A DNA stretch of 64,000 bases from Petrolisthes cinctipes (GCA_033782935.1 JAWQEG010000411.1:2291501-2355500), one strand, 5' to 3'; shown: positions 47,039 through 58,204, numbered from the stretch's first letter. The notes: generated by a model not told the origin, from the sequence alone. Translations and numbers: made by a program.

Positions 47039-47291
47039 ATAGTCCCCAAGCAGACTTAAAGTACCCCAGCTTCATAGTCCCCAAGCTGACTTAAAGCACC
47101 CCAGCTTCATAGTCCCCAAGCAGACTTAAAGTACCCCAGCTTCATAGTCCCCAAGCAGACTTAAAGTAACCCAGCTTCATAGTCCCCAAGCAGACTTAAA
47201 GTACCCCAGCTTCATAGTCCCCAAGCTGACTTAAAGTACCCCAGCTTCATAGACCCCAAGCTGACTTAAAGTACCCCAGCTTCATAGTCCC
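47039..47291. repeat. 35-bp minisatellite, about 7 copies
   Basis: Units of AGTCCCCAAGCAGACTTAAA plus GTACCCCAGCTTCAT, with CAG/CTG variants. The array abuts the left end of block B exactly, where AGTCCC runs into CTGCCCTGCC. Confidence 0.95.
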
Positions 47292-47932
47292 CTGCCCTGC
47301 CTCCCATCACCTCTCACCTATCAATATTCCATCTTAAGTCCTGCTTCAACCTCATACCTCTATCTTACACGGCTTGACTCCTTTCCAGTTTTTGCTCAAG
47401 TCAACCAATACAATGTCATCCAAGAATAAAGCACTACATGTAACCTCCTCTCTAACATCTGCAGTCATCTCATCCATCACAAGATCGAAAATGTAAGGGC
47501 TGAGAACCGACACTCTTCCGTCATTCTAACAACACTTCTTACTCGAGCCGTTGCTCCTGCATACATACTGTATCTTGCAGAACAATTACATACATCTTAG
47601 GAAATTCTTTCACCTTCATACATCCCCAAACTTGAAACTGCCTTGAAACCCGATCATACACTTTCTCCAGATCAATGAACACCAAGTGTAGCTCTTTCTA
47701 CTTCCTTCTGTACTTCTCCATTGCCTGTCTCAAAGAAATTATTGCATCCACTGTCCCTTTTCTGGTATAAACCCGAACTGTTCTTCTCTTACACAAGTTT
47801 CTCTCCATATTCTCACTTCTCTCTAATATAGAACTCAAGCATAGTTCTCCATCATCTGAGACATAGATTTTTTGCCTCTGTAATTACTACTCTCCTAGAT
47901 GTCTCCTTTCTCTTTATAAATCAGTACCACTA

Positions 47933-48099
47933 CACTCGTGATACATAATTTCTGACCAGAGTGTGATGAGCAGAAAGCTTTGAATCGCCCGGTATTGCTC
48001 ATTTCCCCTCCCAGTCCACCTATAGAGGCTGAGTTCGAATGCAGGGTATGTGTGGTGCCTCCTGCCGTTCGTCTGGTCAGAGATTACGTATCACGAGTG
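47933..48099. mobile_element. 167-bp MITE with 28-bp terminal inverted repeats and TA duplication
   Basis: Left terminus CACTCGTGATACATAATTTC, right terminus GATTACGTATCACGAGTG, each continuing to TCTGACCAGA or TCTGGTCAGA. TA flanks both sides (47931-47932 and 48100-48101). The paralogous site in block A (about 30043-30060) reads CAGTACCAGTACATTGTAAC without the insert, giving a direct empty site. The interior includes GAGTTCGAATGCAGG, reminiscent of a Pol III B box, which may be chance. Confidence 0.92.
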
Positions 48100-48871
48100 T
48101 ACATTGTAGCCAGCAAATCTCATAATATATTTACTCCTTCTCTCCCTAAACATTTCCACTCTTTGATTGGTAATACCATCAGGACCAACTGCCTTTCCTT
48201 CTCTCATTTTTAGTAACGCTATCTGTACTTCAAATCCGTTAATATCCTGTACTTCTCTTACATGCTAATTTCCATCCTCTATCATTCTCCAATCGTTCTC
48301 CTCATTCAATAATTTCTCAAAATAATCATTCCACTCTGTATTTACACCATCCTTATCTGTCAACACTCTCCCTCCTCATCCTTGATCTATTTGATGTGTG
48401 TTAGATCTTTGGTGGCTTTGTTTCTGTTCTGCGCTATCCTATACATATTCTTCTGTCCCTCTGTCGCCTCTAGCTGCTCATAGAAATCATTCGTTACTGT
48501 CGCCTTACCCTGTGCTACTGCTCCTTTGTATTCTATATACACCACTTTCCAAGACTTTCTAATCTCTTTCGAAACATTCGTGTCGTAGGCTCTCTTTGCT
48601 TCTTTCTGTTTACTGATTTTCTCCAGTGTATCCTGGTTCAACCACCAAGTTTCTTTATATATTTTGTTGTTCTTTACCAAATGTCTTACCGACAATTTCT
48701 TCCGCTTTTCAAATCACATTAATATTTTCTTTCCACCAGGTCTTCAGATTTTATTCTTGTTTGATGTTACTCAGAAATGATTCTATGAAAGTCTCCCTCA
48801 GTTTCAATCTCCACCCTTTAATCTTTGGTTCTCCCTTCCAAGTTAAAATTCCCTCAGTAAAATAATCTGAT

Positions 48872-49085
48872 ACAACTAATCACACACAACCCCTCCCCCC
48901 CAAGCCTGTCCCCCTATTCCTGCAACCCCTTAAACCCTCCCGCACCCATAAGCACACACAACCCCCCACACCAAGCCTGTCCCCCTATTCCTGTACCCCC
49001 CTAAACCCCCCCCCCCCGGCACCCCCTAAACACACACAACCAAAGCCTGTCCCCTTATTCCCGCACCCCCCTAAACACCCCCACA
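48872..49085. repeat. C-rich minisatellite, about 3 copies of 70 bp
   Basis: Each unit contains ACACACAACC, AAGCCTGTCCCC, TTATTCC or CTATTCC, then a run of C with TAAAC. It lies between linker and endonuclease pieces of the RTE-like remnant. Confidence 0.88.
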
Positions 49086-49929
49086 CCACCCTAAAAAAAA
49101 CGAAACACTTTCCCCTCTTATCGTTTTACAATTCTTCAGTTCAGCCAGTTGCCCTCTCCTATACAAAATGATATCTATCTGTGTCTGCCTTACTACACTG
49201 CTGTATGCAGCATAACTTTTGCACGTAAAGAAGGTGTTACAAATTGCAAGATCAAATGCCACTGCAAAATGCACTCTTCATTCTCCTTCCTCCTTCATCT
49301 CGCCGATGCCATGTCCGCCATAAACTCTACCCATATTTTCACCAACATGTCTATTTAGGTCATATCCGATAATTACTCTCCATTCTGCCGACATCGACGT
49401 CATGAATTCATTAATTTTTCTCCAGAAATCAATTTTATCTTCCTATTCACATGCTACTTGTGGAACACATCTAGTTACTATGTTCAACACCTTTTCTCCA
49501 CTACACACCTTTATTCGCATTATTCTACAATATATCCTTTTAACCTCCACTTCCTTATCTTTCATATATCCTTGCTGAGAATGATCCACTTCTTCCATAG
49601 TTGTTAGCTCCACTGTACAACATCTTATAACCAATGTCTATCTCCTTTGCCATACTTCATTTCCATCTTCTTTCCTGTACACACAATATATCAATCTTCT
49701 TTCTCTCCATAACATCTACAAGCTCTACAACGCCTGGTAATGCTGCCAACATTCAGGGTTCTGACTCGTTTTCTCTAGGATGGTTCCCCTGTATTACTGT
49801 TGACTGTATGTAGTCTTCCTCACCCACCCCCACTAGAGATATCCTTCCATTTCCTCTCCTGTCTTCCCCCATGTGAGGTCTCCCTGGGATAGTGGGGTAC
49901 AAATATCTCCCCAGTATCCCTGCTAGTTG

Positions 49930-50079
49930 TTAAATGACTTAAAGCAGCTTTCACTTCAATTGTCCCTATTTTCATCTGTTACCTTAGTACTTACTGTCCC
50001 ACCTCTCAATCACCTTCTTCCTCTGGGTCCATATGACCTCGCTGTTACAGCGACTAATATCAATAAATCAATCAATCAA
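49930..50079 (+). repeat. LINE 3' tail with (AATC)n end
   Basis: Contains CATATGACCTCGCTGTTACA, GCGACTAATATCAATAAATC and an ATCAATCAATCAA tail. It matches the tail segments inside both foldback arms (51840-52103 and, inverted, 52614-52870), so this is a dispersed 3' end of one non-LTR family. Confidence 0.75.
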
Positions 50080-50089
50080 CCACTGTGTG

Positions 50090-50940
50090 ATGTGTGGAAA
50101 CTTCATAAAGACTAGCCTTGTTGCTGAAGAGTTGGACTCATCTTCTGGTACCGTTCAGCCTTGTTGAAGTGTGTCTGGTGTGTGACTGACCATGACTCCA
50201 TGATGTATTCTGTTAGGAGTAAACCATCATGTCCTACTGCCTCCACCTCTGAGCCTCCAAGTCCTGGGAACTCGTTTCTGTGGAAGTGTCCACGTTGCTT
50301 TCAGCCGGTGGTTAACTTGTGTCATGGTTGTAATTGATGTCAGTCCCCAACTCGTGCCTCTACTACCACAGTACTGCATCCACCATCACCTTCCCAGTGT
50401 ATTCCTCCCAACAATCCTGCCCTGCCTCCGAACCTTGCCCTCCTCCAGTTTGTTGTTTATGTCATGGCACGATGTAGTTCCCTTGAGAACCGCTTTTCTG
50501 CCATTGAAGCCAGGATTGACAGGCTGCTTGCCTCTTTGTCCGCTTCTAATCCCAAACTCTCCACCGTTGTTGAGACTCAGTAATCCATCATCTCAGTCGT
50601 CACCATCCTTACCTTACCGACAAGATGGCTAGTACGGATTCTTGCCTTAAGAAGATTTGTGTGTCAGTCTCTTCTCTTGGTTTGTCTCCTTCTCCAGGTC
50701 GTTCATCTGCCTCTACTATCCGGACTTCTTCCTCCAAGCATAGGGTTCGCTCTTAATGTCAGCTCCTGGAGCGTCTGTGGTATCACCAGTTATGTTAAAC
50801 TCAGTCAACTCATGGTCAATGTTTTTCCTCATCATCCGAGTATTTTCTTTCTCTAGGAAGTATTTCCAGGATGGTCTCTCACCTCTGGACAAACTCTTAA
50901 CTTGCATACATAGCTTCTAGCCACATCACCTTCTTGTGTA
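50090..50940 (+). pseudogene. Plus-strand non-LTR retrotransposon remnant, block B copy, left part
   Basis: The longer counterpart of 30295-30870. An ORF1-like frame includes a Cys-rich segment (LWKCPRCFQPVVNLCHGC), which looks like a zinc finger with stops nearby, and a coiled-coil-like SSLENRFSAIEARIDRLLAS. Next come TDKMASTDSCLKKICVSVSS and an ORF2 start resembling an apurinic-type endonuclease: NVSSWSVCGITSYVKLSQLM, then VFPHHPSIFFLQEVF, where the LQE block is recognisable. The element is cut at 50940 by the foldback transposon and resumes at 53782. Confidence 0.7.
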
Positions 50941-51176
50941 CAGCTCCGGACAGATCAAGGGTCCACACCCCATCCACCAGCGACTTGGTTTGGGCCTCGT
51001 CTGATCTGGTAACATTTGCAGGTGGAGGGAGGGGGGGATGTTAGTGGGAGAGGAGGAGAGAAATGTGGGCGGAGCTATATAAGAGAGTAACGAATGATCA
51101 GGTAGAGAAGACGTGTGTCAGGAGGAATGAATGAAGCATACACTGTGAACGGTATCGAATCACCAATAGTATAAAG

Positions 51177-51617
51177 CAGGGTTCTTTAAACTTTTTCAGT
51201 CGTGACCCAGTTTTTACTATGACATCATTCTCGCGACCCATACAGAAAGATCTTTTACGAATGATCAGAATTATCAACCTAAGAAAATACAAGGCCAGAA
51301 ACTGAAACGTAATATTTATGATTAAAAGGCATTCTAACCAGAATTATAAACACTGCTTCACCTACTCCTCCCTCTCTCTCCCTCTCTCTCACTCTCTCTC
51401 AAGAAGGGTAATATTTGTGCAATGATTTTGTTTTATTGATAATATAATTAAATATATGAATATTTGATTGTAAAAATATGTTAGGTGGATTCATGAATGA
51501 ACTTCATATTTATTTTATTGTCACAAATATTATTATTCTATTTTATTCATGTATTTATTTTTGTGAGCCTGCGACGCAGTTTGGAGGAATTCGGGACCCG
51601 TAATTTGAAGAACCCTG
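51177..51617. mobile_element. hAT-like MITE in the left foldback arm
   Basis: Ends CAGGGTTCTTTAAACT and AATTTGAAGAACCCTG, with an 8-bp target duplication GTATAAAG (51169-51176) and GTTTAAAG (51618-51625), one mismatch. The 8-bp duplication and CAGGG termini with GTGACCC just inside are typical of hAT elements. It is 441 bp long and carries no transposase. Confidence 0.9.
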
Positions 51618-51839
51618 GTTTAAAGAAGTGCATACTGCATTAACGTAAGTGGATATAGGAGAGAAGAAATGTGATGATTTGAGGCGAGGGTGAGGGGGAA
51701 GAGGGTAAGAAAAATGAAGGTGATTCGTTGAAAAGTAATAACAAACAAATATAATTCGAATATCTGTTACATTATATCCTTTAAATAAAGGCACTGTCTT
51801 TTGTTCACCATCGTAGTGGGATAGACTACTGAATATATA

Positions 51840-52103
51840 TTATCCTTTTTGGATATTAGACAGCTATCCCTGTATTCCTTTTATCCCTCGTGCTTGCCCC
51901 GTAGGGGGTTATTGCCTGTAATGATGTGGGCAATACTTTAAGGGTTTTGGCGTTCCTTCGGCCCCAGCCACTAGCTTTTAGTTCTTCAACTATCCCTCTT
52001 TTCTTTCTATTTCCTTCCTGCTTGCTGTCTCACCTCTCTATCACCGTTTTCTGGCGCTATATGACCTCGCTGTTGCGGCGCCTAATATCAGTCAATCAAT
52101 CAA
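51840..52103 (+). repeat. LINE 3' tail inside the left foldback arm
   Basis: Contains ATATGACCTCGCTGTTGCGG, CGCCTAATATCAGTCAATCA and a short ATCA tail, related to 49930-50079. Confidence 0.75.
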
Positions 52104-52617
52104 CCTCTTCATATTGAGAACCAAAATGCGATCAACAACATAATCTCAGCCGCAGTTTTTCGAATCATATAATTGGACTATAAGTGATAAGGGAGAAAGG
52201 CCTATGTCATTAAAACTTTTTAAGAACGAATGAGAAAGTTAAAAATATGAGAAAGAAAAGATAAACGGTAAGAAAGGAGGGAAGGACAAGCGAGAGAGGG
52301 ATAAGATAGTAGGGAGGATGTGTAAGGTTGCCAGTTACTTGAGAGATACAGTAATATACATATAGCCTATGCATAAAATTAGACCAAGTTTATTGAAAAC
52401 GGCATATAGAGGCGCCTATTTAAGTTTAACATCGATTATTTTTAAGGAAATGCATATTTAGAGGAAAACATCCTGGTAAATAGCTTAATTAATTTGTTGA
52501 CAAATATGATTATTAAAAAAGTTAGAAAATTAAACCGTCTTCTGCCGAAAAAAAAAACAAATAGCTGGGCTTGGGAGTAGGTGATAAATAGGGTGGACTA
52601 CAAGCACGAGGGATTTG
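52097..52617. other. Loop of the foldback element
   Basis: AT-rich, with no inverted partner and no coding motif. It includes an A9 run near 52549. Confidence 0.7.
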
Positions 52618-52870
52618 GTTGATATTAGGTGGAGCAACTGCGAGGTCATATAGCACCAGGAAAAGGTGATAGAGAGGTGTGACAACAAGCAAGAAGGATA
52701 TAGGAAGAAAGGAGGGACAGTTGAAGAAATGTAAGCTAGTGGCTGGGGCCGAAGGGGCGCCAAAACCCTTAAAGTATTGCCCACATCATTACAGGCAATA
52801 ACCCCCTACGGGGCAAGCACGAGGGATAAAAGGAATACAGGGATAGCTGTCTAATATCCAAAAAGAATAA
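52614..52870 (-). repeat. LINE 3' tail inside the right foldback arm
   Basis: Inverted copy of 51840-52103, recognisable by CGAGGTCATATAGC and GTATTGCCCACATCATTACA. Just before it, at about 52585-52613, a short extra tail-like sequence (AAGCACGAGGGATTTGG) is present. Confidence 0.75.
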
Positions 52871-53092
52871 TATATATTCAGTAGTCTATCCCACTACAAT
52901 GGTGAACAAAAGACAATGCCTTTATTTAAAGGATATAATGTAACAGATATTCGAATTATATGTGTTTGTTATTACTTTACAACTAATCACCTTCATTTTT
53001 CTTACCCTCTTCCCCCTCACCCTCGCTTCAAATCATCACATTTCTTCTCTCCTATATCCACCTACGTTAATGCAGTGTGCACTTCTTTAAAC

Positions 53093-53545
53093 CAGGGTTC
53101 TTCAAACTACGGGTCCCGAATTCCTCCAAACTGGGTCGCAGGCTCACAAAAATAAATACATGAATAAAATAGAATAATAATGTTCGTGACAATAAAATAA
53201 ATATGAAGTTCATACATGAATCCACCTAACATATTTTTACAATCAAATATTCATATATTTAATTATATTATCAATAAAACAAAATCATTGCACAAATATT
53301 AGCCTTCTTGAGAGAGAGTGAGAGAGAGAGAGAGAGAGGGAGGAGTAGGTGAGGCGGTGCTTATAATTCTGTTTATAATTCTGGTTAGACTGCCTTTTAA
53401 TATTAATTATTGAGTTTCAGTTTCTGGCCTTGTATTTTCTTAGGTTGATAATTCTGATCATTCGTAAAAGATCTTTCTATATGGGTCGCGAGAATAATGT
53501 CATAGTAAAAACTGGGTCACGACTGAAAAAGTTTGAAGAACCCTG
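53093..53545. mobile_element. hAT-like MITE in the right foldback arm
   Basis: Inverted counterpart of 51177-51617. It runs from CAGGGTTCTTCAAACT to AGTTTGAAGAACCCTG, flanked by CTTTAAAC (53085-53092) and CTTTATAC (53546-53553), the complement of the left-arm duplication with the same internal mismatch. That mismatch therefore predates the arm duplication. Confidence 0.9.
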
Positions 53546-53781
53546 CTTTATACTATTGGTGATTCGATACCGTTCACAGTGTATGCTTCATTCATTCCTC
53601 CTGACACACGTCTTCTCTACCTGATCATTCGTTACTTTCTTATATAGCTCCGCCCACATTTCTCTCCTCCTCTCCCACTAACATCCCCCCCTCCCTCCAC
53701 CTGCAACTGTTACCAGATCAGACGAGGCTCAAACCAAGTCGCTGGTGGAAGAAGTGTGGACCCTTGATCTGTCCGGAGCTG

Positions 53782-54640
53782 TACCTCCACCGATCCTGAC
53801 ATGACCTTTCAGCTTCAGGAAGGTACTCTGGATCTCATCCTCACATCTGGACTGATAACATCTCAGAACCAGTGCTCCACGGTGCCAGTTTTATTCTCTG
53901 TTCATGTCACACTTTGACTTCATTATATTTTACCTGCTGGGTCTACTGCTCCTGCCACTCGTTTACATATTGCTGTAACTGTAAATCATTATATTCTACC
54001 TGCTGGGTCTACTGCTCCTGCCACTCATTTACATATTGCTGTGCCTGTAAATCATTATATTCTACCTGCTGGGTCTACTGCTCTTTCCACTCGTTTACAT
54101 ATTGCTGTGCCTGTAAATCATTATATTCTACCTGCTGGGTCTACTGCTCCTGCCACTCGTTTACATATTGCTGTGCCTGTAAATCATTATATTCTACCTG
54201 CTGTGTCTACTGCTCCTGCCACTCGTTTACATATTGCTGTGCCTGTAAATCATTATATTCTTCCTGCTGGGTCTACTGCTCCTGCCACTCGTTTACATAT
54301 TGCTGTGTCTGTAAATCATTATATTCTACCTGCTGTGTATACTGCTCCTGCCACACGTTTACATATTGCTGTGCCTGTAAATCAAGAGCGGACAACCTTT
54401 GTACAGTAGGGCGAAGGTCAGATGAGACTTTCAGGAGCATGTCGCAGGCAGCAGTGAAAAACGTGAACCACAAAGTGGCTTTGCATAAAAATTTTATTGA
54501 AACAAACATACAATTTAGTGAGATGGTTTGGTGACATTGTTCATTGAAGAGTGTTGTTGGTAAACATACAAATTAGTGTGATGGTTGGTTCTACTTGCCA
54601 TAAACAATTGTTTTAATGTTCAGTTCAATGGATGAGAAAC
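53782..54640 (+). pseudogene. Plus-strand non-LTR remnant, block B copy, right part
   Basis: It continues the element cut at 50940 and matches 30875-31425 plus 37503-37536. The frame reads LDLILTSGLITSQNQCST, then the 22-residue repeat region, then a stop at 54409. At 54596-54620 it is uninterrupted where block A carries the gypsy element. No RT domain. Confidence 0.7.
53931..54384 (+). repeat. 66-bp minisatellite, 7 copies
   Basis: Same unit as at 31019-31210 but expanded from three to seven copies. Each unit translates in one frame as a 22-residue repeat with HYILPAGSTAPATRLHIAV. The second frame is Cys/Ser/Tyr-rich, open for 220 codons, and is an artefact of the period being a multiple of three. 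Confidence 0.95.
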
Positions 54641-55070
54641 ACAACAGAAGAATATCATTGAGGTGACAGTCCAAGAGCTGATAGTGAAGGTGAGACTTGG
54701 TGACCAGAGTACCAAGAGAGAGTGCACGGTTGACAAACAGTATTTGTCACCAGTATTTGCAGGCCGGATTTTATTATTAATTCGGAGTATGTTCACGGGC
54801 CACACAATATGCCTCTTTGGGCCGGATGTTACCCGCTCCTACTCTAAATATAGCCTGATGGACATCTTATTTATGACTCATATGTTACTTACTATTTACC
54901 TTTCTTTGCCGGACCAGTTATACTCTGATCTTTTCTTTGCCAGTCATGTCGTTTACAAGTTATTTGTCTCCCAGACACACCTCCAACTTCGTTGTACCGC
55001 CCATTCATAGATGCTTTACGCAAGAGAGTTTTATACGGAGTAGTTGACAGTAGCATTCTTGTCTTGTCTC

Positions 55071-55074
<4 letters not shown>
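54641..55074. other. No gene recognised
   Basis: A plus-strand frame of 115 codons at 54663-55010 has no motif I can place. The pair GCAGGCCGGATTTT and GGGCCGGATGTTACCC hints at short inverted or repeated ends but is not conclusive. Confidence 0.5.

Positions 55075-55119
<45 letters not shown>
55075..55119. repeat. (GA)n microsatellite
   Basis: About 45 bp of GA. Confidence 0.95.
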
Positions 55120-55122
<3 letters not shown>

Positions 55123-55387
55123 TTAGACGTGGGAAATACAGAATGAAGATAAACAAATCAAGACTTAAAAGAAATGTGCTCACTGCGAAATAAAACACAC
55201 ACACATTAAACTGGAACAATGACACGTGACAAGGAATGAACACAGAAATAGAAAAACGAAAGAAAATGGTTATTGACTGGCAGGTGTGCAGTACAGAAGG
55301 GTGTATGGAATTATAATAGTGTGTCAAATTATAGGACATGTAATATTATTGAGCGTGTTTAGCCCATCAGGATGGTGGAATGTAAAG

Positions 55388-55493
55388 TTAATTTGTGGGG
55401 AAACAAACACACACACATCTCTGTTTGGGTTCTTTACTTGGTTAATTTGTGGGGAAACAAACACACACATCTCTGCTTGGGTTCTTTTCTTGG
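55388..55493. repeat. 53-bp tandem duplication
   Basis: GTTAATTTGTGGGGAAACAA is followed by CACACACATCTCTG and TTGGGTTCTTT in both units (55388 and 55441). Confidence 0.93.
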
Positions 55494-55499
55494 TCACCG

Positions 55500-57190
55500 C
55501 TTTCTCTCTGCTACAGATTTCTACAATATGCCACTATGAGGCATCACACACAAATAAGGATACTATATAATATTATAAATGTGGCATTTCAGAACAATAA
55601 AATTAATAATGGATCACTTCCACAAACAAAAATAATTACAAATTATTAAAGTAATTTGCCTTTTACATATTAACACTAATGGTGACGTTGCACAAATACA
55701 GTAACGTTATCAGTTGCACATTTAACGTACGTAAATATTGTCAGTGAGTTTTGTAATTACAAAGCCTTCCTTAAGTTATCATCCTACTTACACAAAGTTT
55801 AAAACTACACTTTATTATTGTGTGGGTCATGGAATGTCCAGAATTCTTTCAGAAGGTTGCCGGACAGATAATATTAAGAACCAGTGACTGACAGTGATGC
55901 TTTGGCTAAACATTTATACTAAACTCATATCAATACCTCACTTAGGGTTGTCATAGACTTCAATCATTCACGGAACATTATTTAAAATATATACTAATTT
56001 GGAAGTTTCTCCCTCACGCTTGAGACAAAGGTGGATGTGGAAAACATTATTATGGAGGAGAATGGTAGTAGGAATGTCATGGGTTAGGGAAGGGACTAAT
56101 TGATTACAAGGTAGGATACAGGTGTGTAATAAAGCAAGAAGTATTATGTCTATTTATGATAGTTGTAAGGAGGAGTGAAGCATACACCAAGAGAGAGTTA
56201 GGTGAGCAAGAAAAGTCATCAAGAGGGGTGATACTATTGAATGCTAATAATCACGATGGATATAATAATTAATAAATACATTAATATGAGTAAGGTTGTG
56301 AGCGTTATAACTTTAAGGTTTACACCCATTTCTATTTTAATATCAGTACAACGACAACTTAAAACATAGACTGAGTAAGTCTATGTGAGTAAGGCATAAT
56401 GAAGACGAGTTAATGAAATGAAACTGATAGGAGAGATTGGGGAATAGAAAGACAAGAATGAAACAGAGTCCAATGTGGTAATAGGAAGGAACAAAAGAGG
56501 GAATGATTGATAGAGACAATGGAAAGAAGAGTATTTGTCACACTGTATTACCCGTGTTAAACAAATGGTAACGAATAATGTTAAATCACAACAGAGACGA
56601 AATATTCATGTTACTAAAATACATATTGAAGTTTAAATTAATATTTCATAACAACAGAGGTATAAATGGAAAGTTACTTAACACTGAATGGGGAGAGGAG
56701 AGGCCAGGAAGGGAAGTACTGTATTTATAGAACAAAAAAACAAAACATGTAATGGTGTAACACACACTGCCATTATCTATGTTGATGACGTGTGTATCTG
56801 GCAACGTTATTGTATTCTTGCAACGTTGCCTCTATGACTGAAAATGTTTTGGTATATTGAATACACAACTTTCTGGCAACATTATATATATTTCTGTGTG
56901 CTGGTGTCCATAAACAAAAATCATCCTGCACCAATATCATATATTTCTCAATAATATTATAATTCCACCTTCTGAACATATATAGTATAATTATAACTTT
57001 GAGGAATTTGTTGTTAAATTATTCTAGTTCACATATGGTCATCTGTAATATTAGACATTTAAACCATGTATACCTGTCAATTCTATCACATAGTGTTCCC
57101 TGATTAACAGGAACGTATCATGGACTAAGAAAGACAAACTTCTGGTATTGACTGTACTGCTGTGTTTATGATTCCCTGATACACATCTTA
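55500..57190. other. AT-rich region without recognisable gene
   Basis: No open frame over about 70 codons and no motif on either strand. Confidence 0.6.
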
Positions 57191-57196
57191 TGGAAG

Positions 57197-57370
57197 GAAC
57201 TTGACCTTCTCTATCCTTACTGGACAGCAGGTAGTTGAATCAAACTGTCTGACCAACACACACAGTGAAGCTAACAATAATATTATATTGAGGGAACTTG
57301 ACCTTCTCTATCCTTACTGGACAGCAGGTAGTTGAATCAAACTGTCTGACCAACACACACAGTGAAGCTA
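57197..57370. repeat. 97-bp-period direct duplication
   Basis: GAACTTGACCTTCTCTATCC through AACACACACAGTGAAGCTA occurs at 57197 and again at 57294 with practically no differences, implying a recent duplication. Confidence 0.95.
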
Positions 57371-57615
57371 TATATACATATGTATATATAAATATTTATT
57401 TATTTATATTGGTATCTTTTTGCCCATCTATTTACCATTGATGAAATGCATTAGTTGTTGTGTGTTCATAATGATACGAGTGGAATGGTGGTGATGACAG
57501 GTGTTACATTACACTCTACTTTGACATTTTATTCTCCCTTTTCTTATAAGTTTCAAAGGTAGGCCATTATCTCCCACACTCCCTCCCTCCCTCCCTTTCT
57601 CCCTCGATTTCGTTC

Positions 57616-57617
<2 letters not shown>

Positions 57618-57686
<69 letters not shown>
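57618..57686. repeat. (CT)n microsatellite
   Basis: About 69 bp of CT. It creates an artefactual Arg-Glu frame on the minus strand. Confidence 0.97.
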
Positions 57687-57689
<3 letters not shown>

Positions 57690-57835
57690 AACACTCAGGA
57701 AACCCCCATCGTTGAGGCATAAATGGAGTGAGTTTATTTCCTCTCTCTCCAAGGTTGTACCAGTTCTGAAGGCTTGAACTCTGGGCAGAACTTGGTAACT
57801 TACTTGTATGTAATTCTTGTAGTTGTAGTGTAGTA

Positions 57836-57856
57836 GTTGTTGTTGTTGTTGTTGTT
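57836..57856. repeat. (GTT)n short tract
   Basis: About seven TTG units. Confidence 0.9.
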
Positions 57857-58204
57857 TTAGGTAACGTGGAAGACGGGGTGCTTTCTTAAGTTTGCTTAGG
57901 TGATTGACTTCACAAGTTTCTTAAGGCTTAATTTATTAATATGTGTACTTATCTATACAGGGTATTATCGTGATGTGCCTTGCCTTATGTGGTATTATGT
58001 CTCTCTCTATGGAGACAGTTTATAGCCCTTAGGGAGTCAGTGTGGTATCCTAACTCCTAGTGTACCTCCTCTGCTTATATACATTTCAAACTCTATAGTT
58101 TACAGAATGGCTAGAGTGTGACTGTGTTGCCTGTGAATGGTCAGTTTGATTCTGTACCTACTTCTCTCTTCTCGTGTGAAAGGGAAAGTGGGCCACCCCT
58201 TTTC

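Larger units (their letters stand above)
47290..49800 (-). pseudogene. RTE-like non-LTR retrotransposon remnant, block B (endonuclease to RT)
   Basis: On the minus strand, endonuclease pieces appear first: VRTLNVGSI and ELVDVMERKKIDILCVQE near 49690-49780, VKRIYCRIMRIKVCSGEKVL with VPQVACE at 49443-49560, and FAVAFDLAICNTFF with TQIDIILYRRGQLAELKNCK at 49071-49274. The EN-RT linker at 48387-48695 contains KETWWLNQDTLEKISKQKEA and EATEGQKNMYRIAQNRNKAT. RT pieces follow to 47290, aligning with 29305-30294. Stops, frameshifts, a C-rich minisatellite and a MITE interrupt it. The layout is that of RTE-clade proteins. It lacks the C-terminal GRP..RW segment present in block A. Confidence 0.85.
50941..53781. 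mobile_element. 2.84-kb foldback element with about 1.16-kb inverted arms
   Basis: The arms 50941-52096 and 52618-53781 are inverted copies of each other and surround a loop of about 520 bp. The termini are CAGCTCCGGACAGATCAAGG and CCTTGATCTGTCCGGAGCTG. The flanking dinucleotide is TA on both sides (50939-50940, 53782-53783). The paralogous empty site at about 30868-30885 reads CTTCTTCTGTACCTCCACCG. TA duplication plus CAG ends suggests mobilisation by a Tc1/mariner-type transposase. A 4-bp GTAC duplication with a shorter terminus is an equally readable alternative. No transposase gene lies inside. Each arm contains a hAT MITE and a LINE tail, so the arms arose by inverted duplication of an already composite sequence. 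Confidence 0.93.

Noticed and set aside
46591..47049. 152-codon minus-strand open frame as a host gene
   Set aside because: No domain, competing plus-strand frames, and it lies among LINE debris and next to a minisatellite.
47990..48060. tRNA-derived SINE inside the 167-bp MITE (GTTCGAATGC)
   Set aside because: No matching A box at the proper distance and the element has inverted termini with TA duplication, so a DNA MITE fits better.
53872..54534. 220-codon Cys/Ser/Tyr-rich open frame
   Set aside because: Arises from the 66-bp minisatellite, which stays open in more than one frame; not a cysteine-rich secreted protein gene.
54641..55060. hAT-like ends around GGCCGGAT
   Set aside because: The repeated phrase is short and no termini or 8-bp duplication could be identified.
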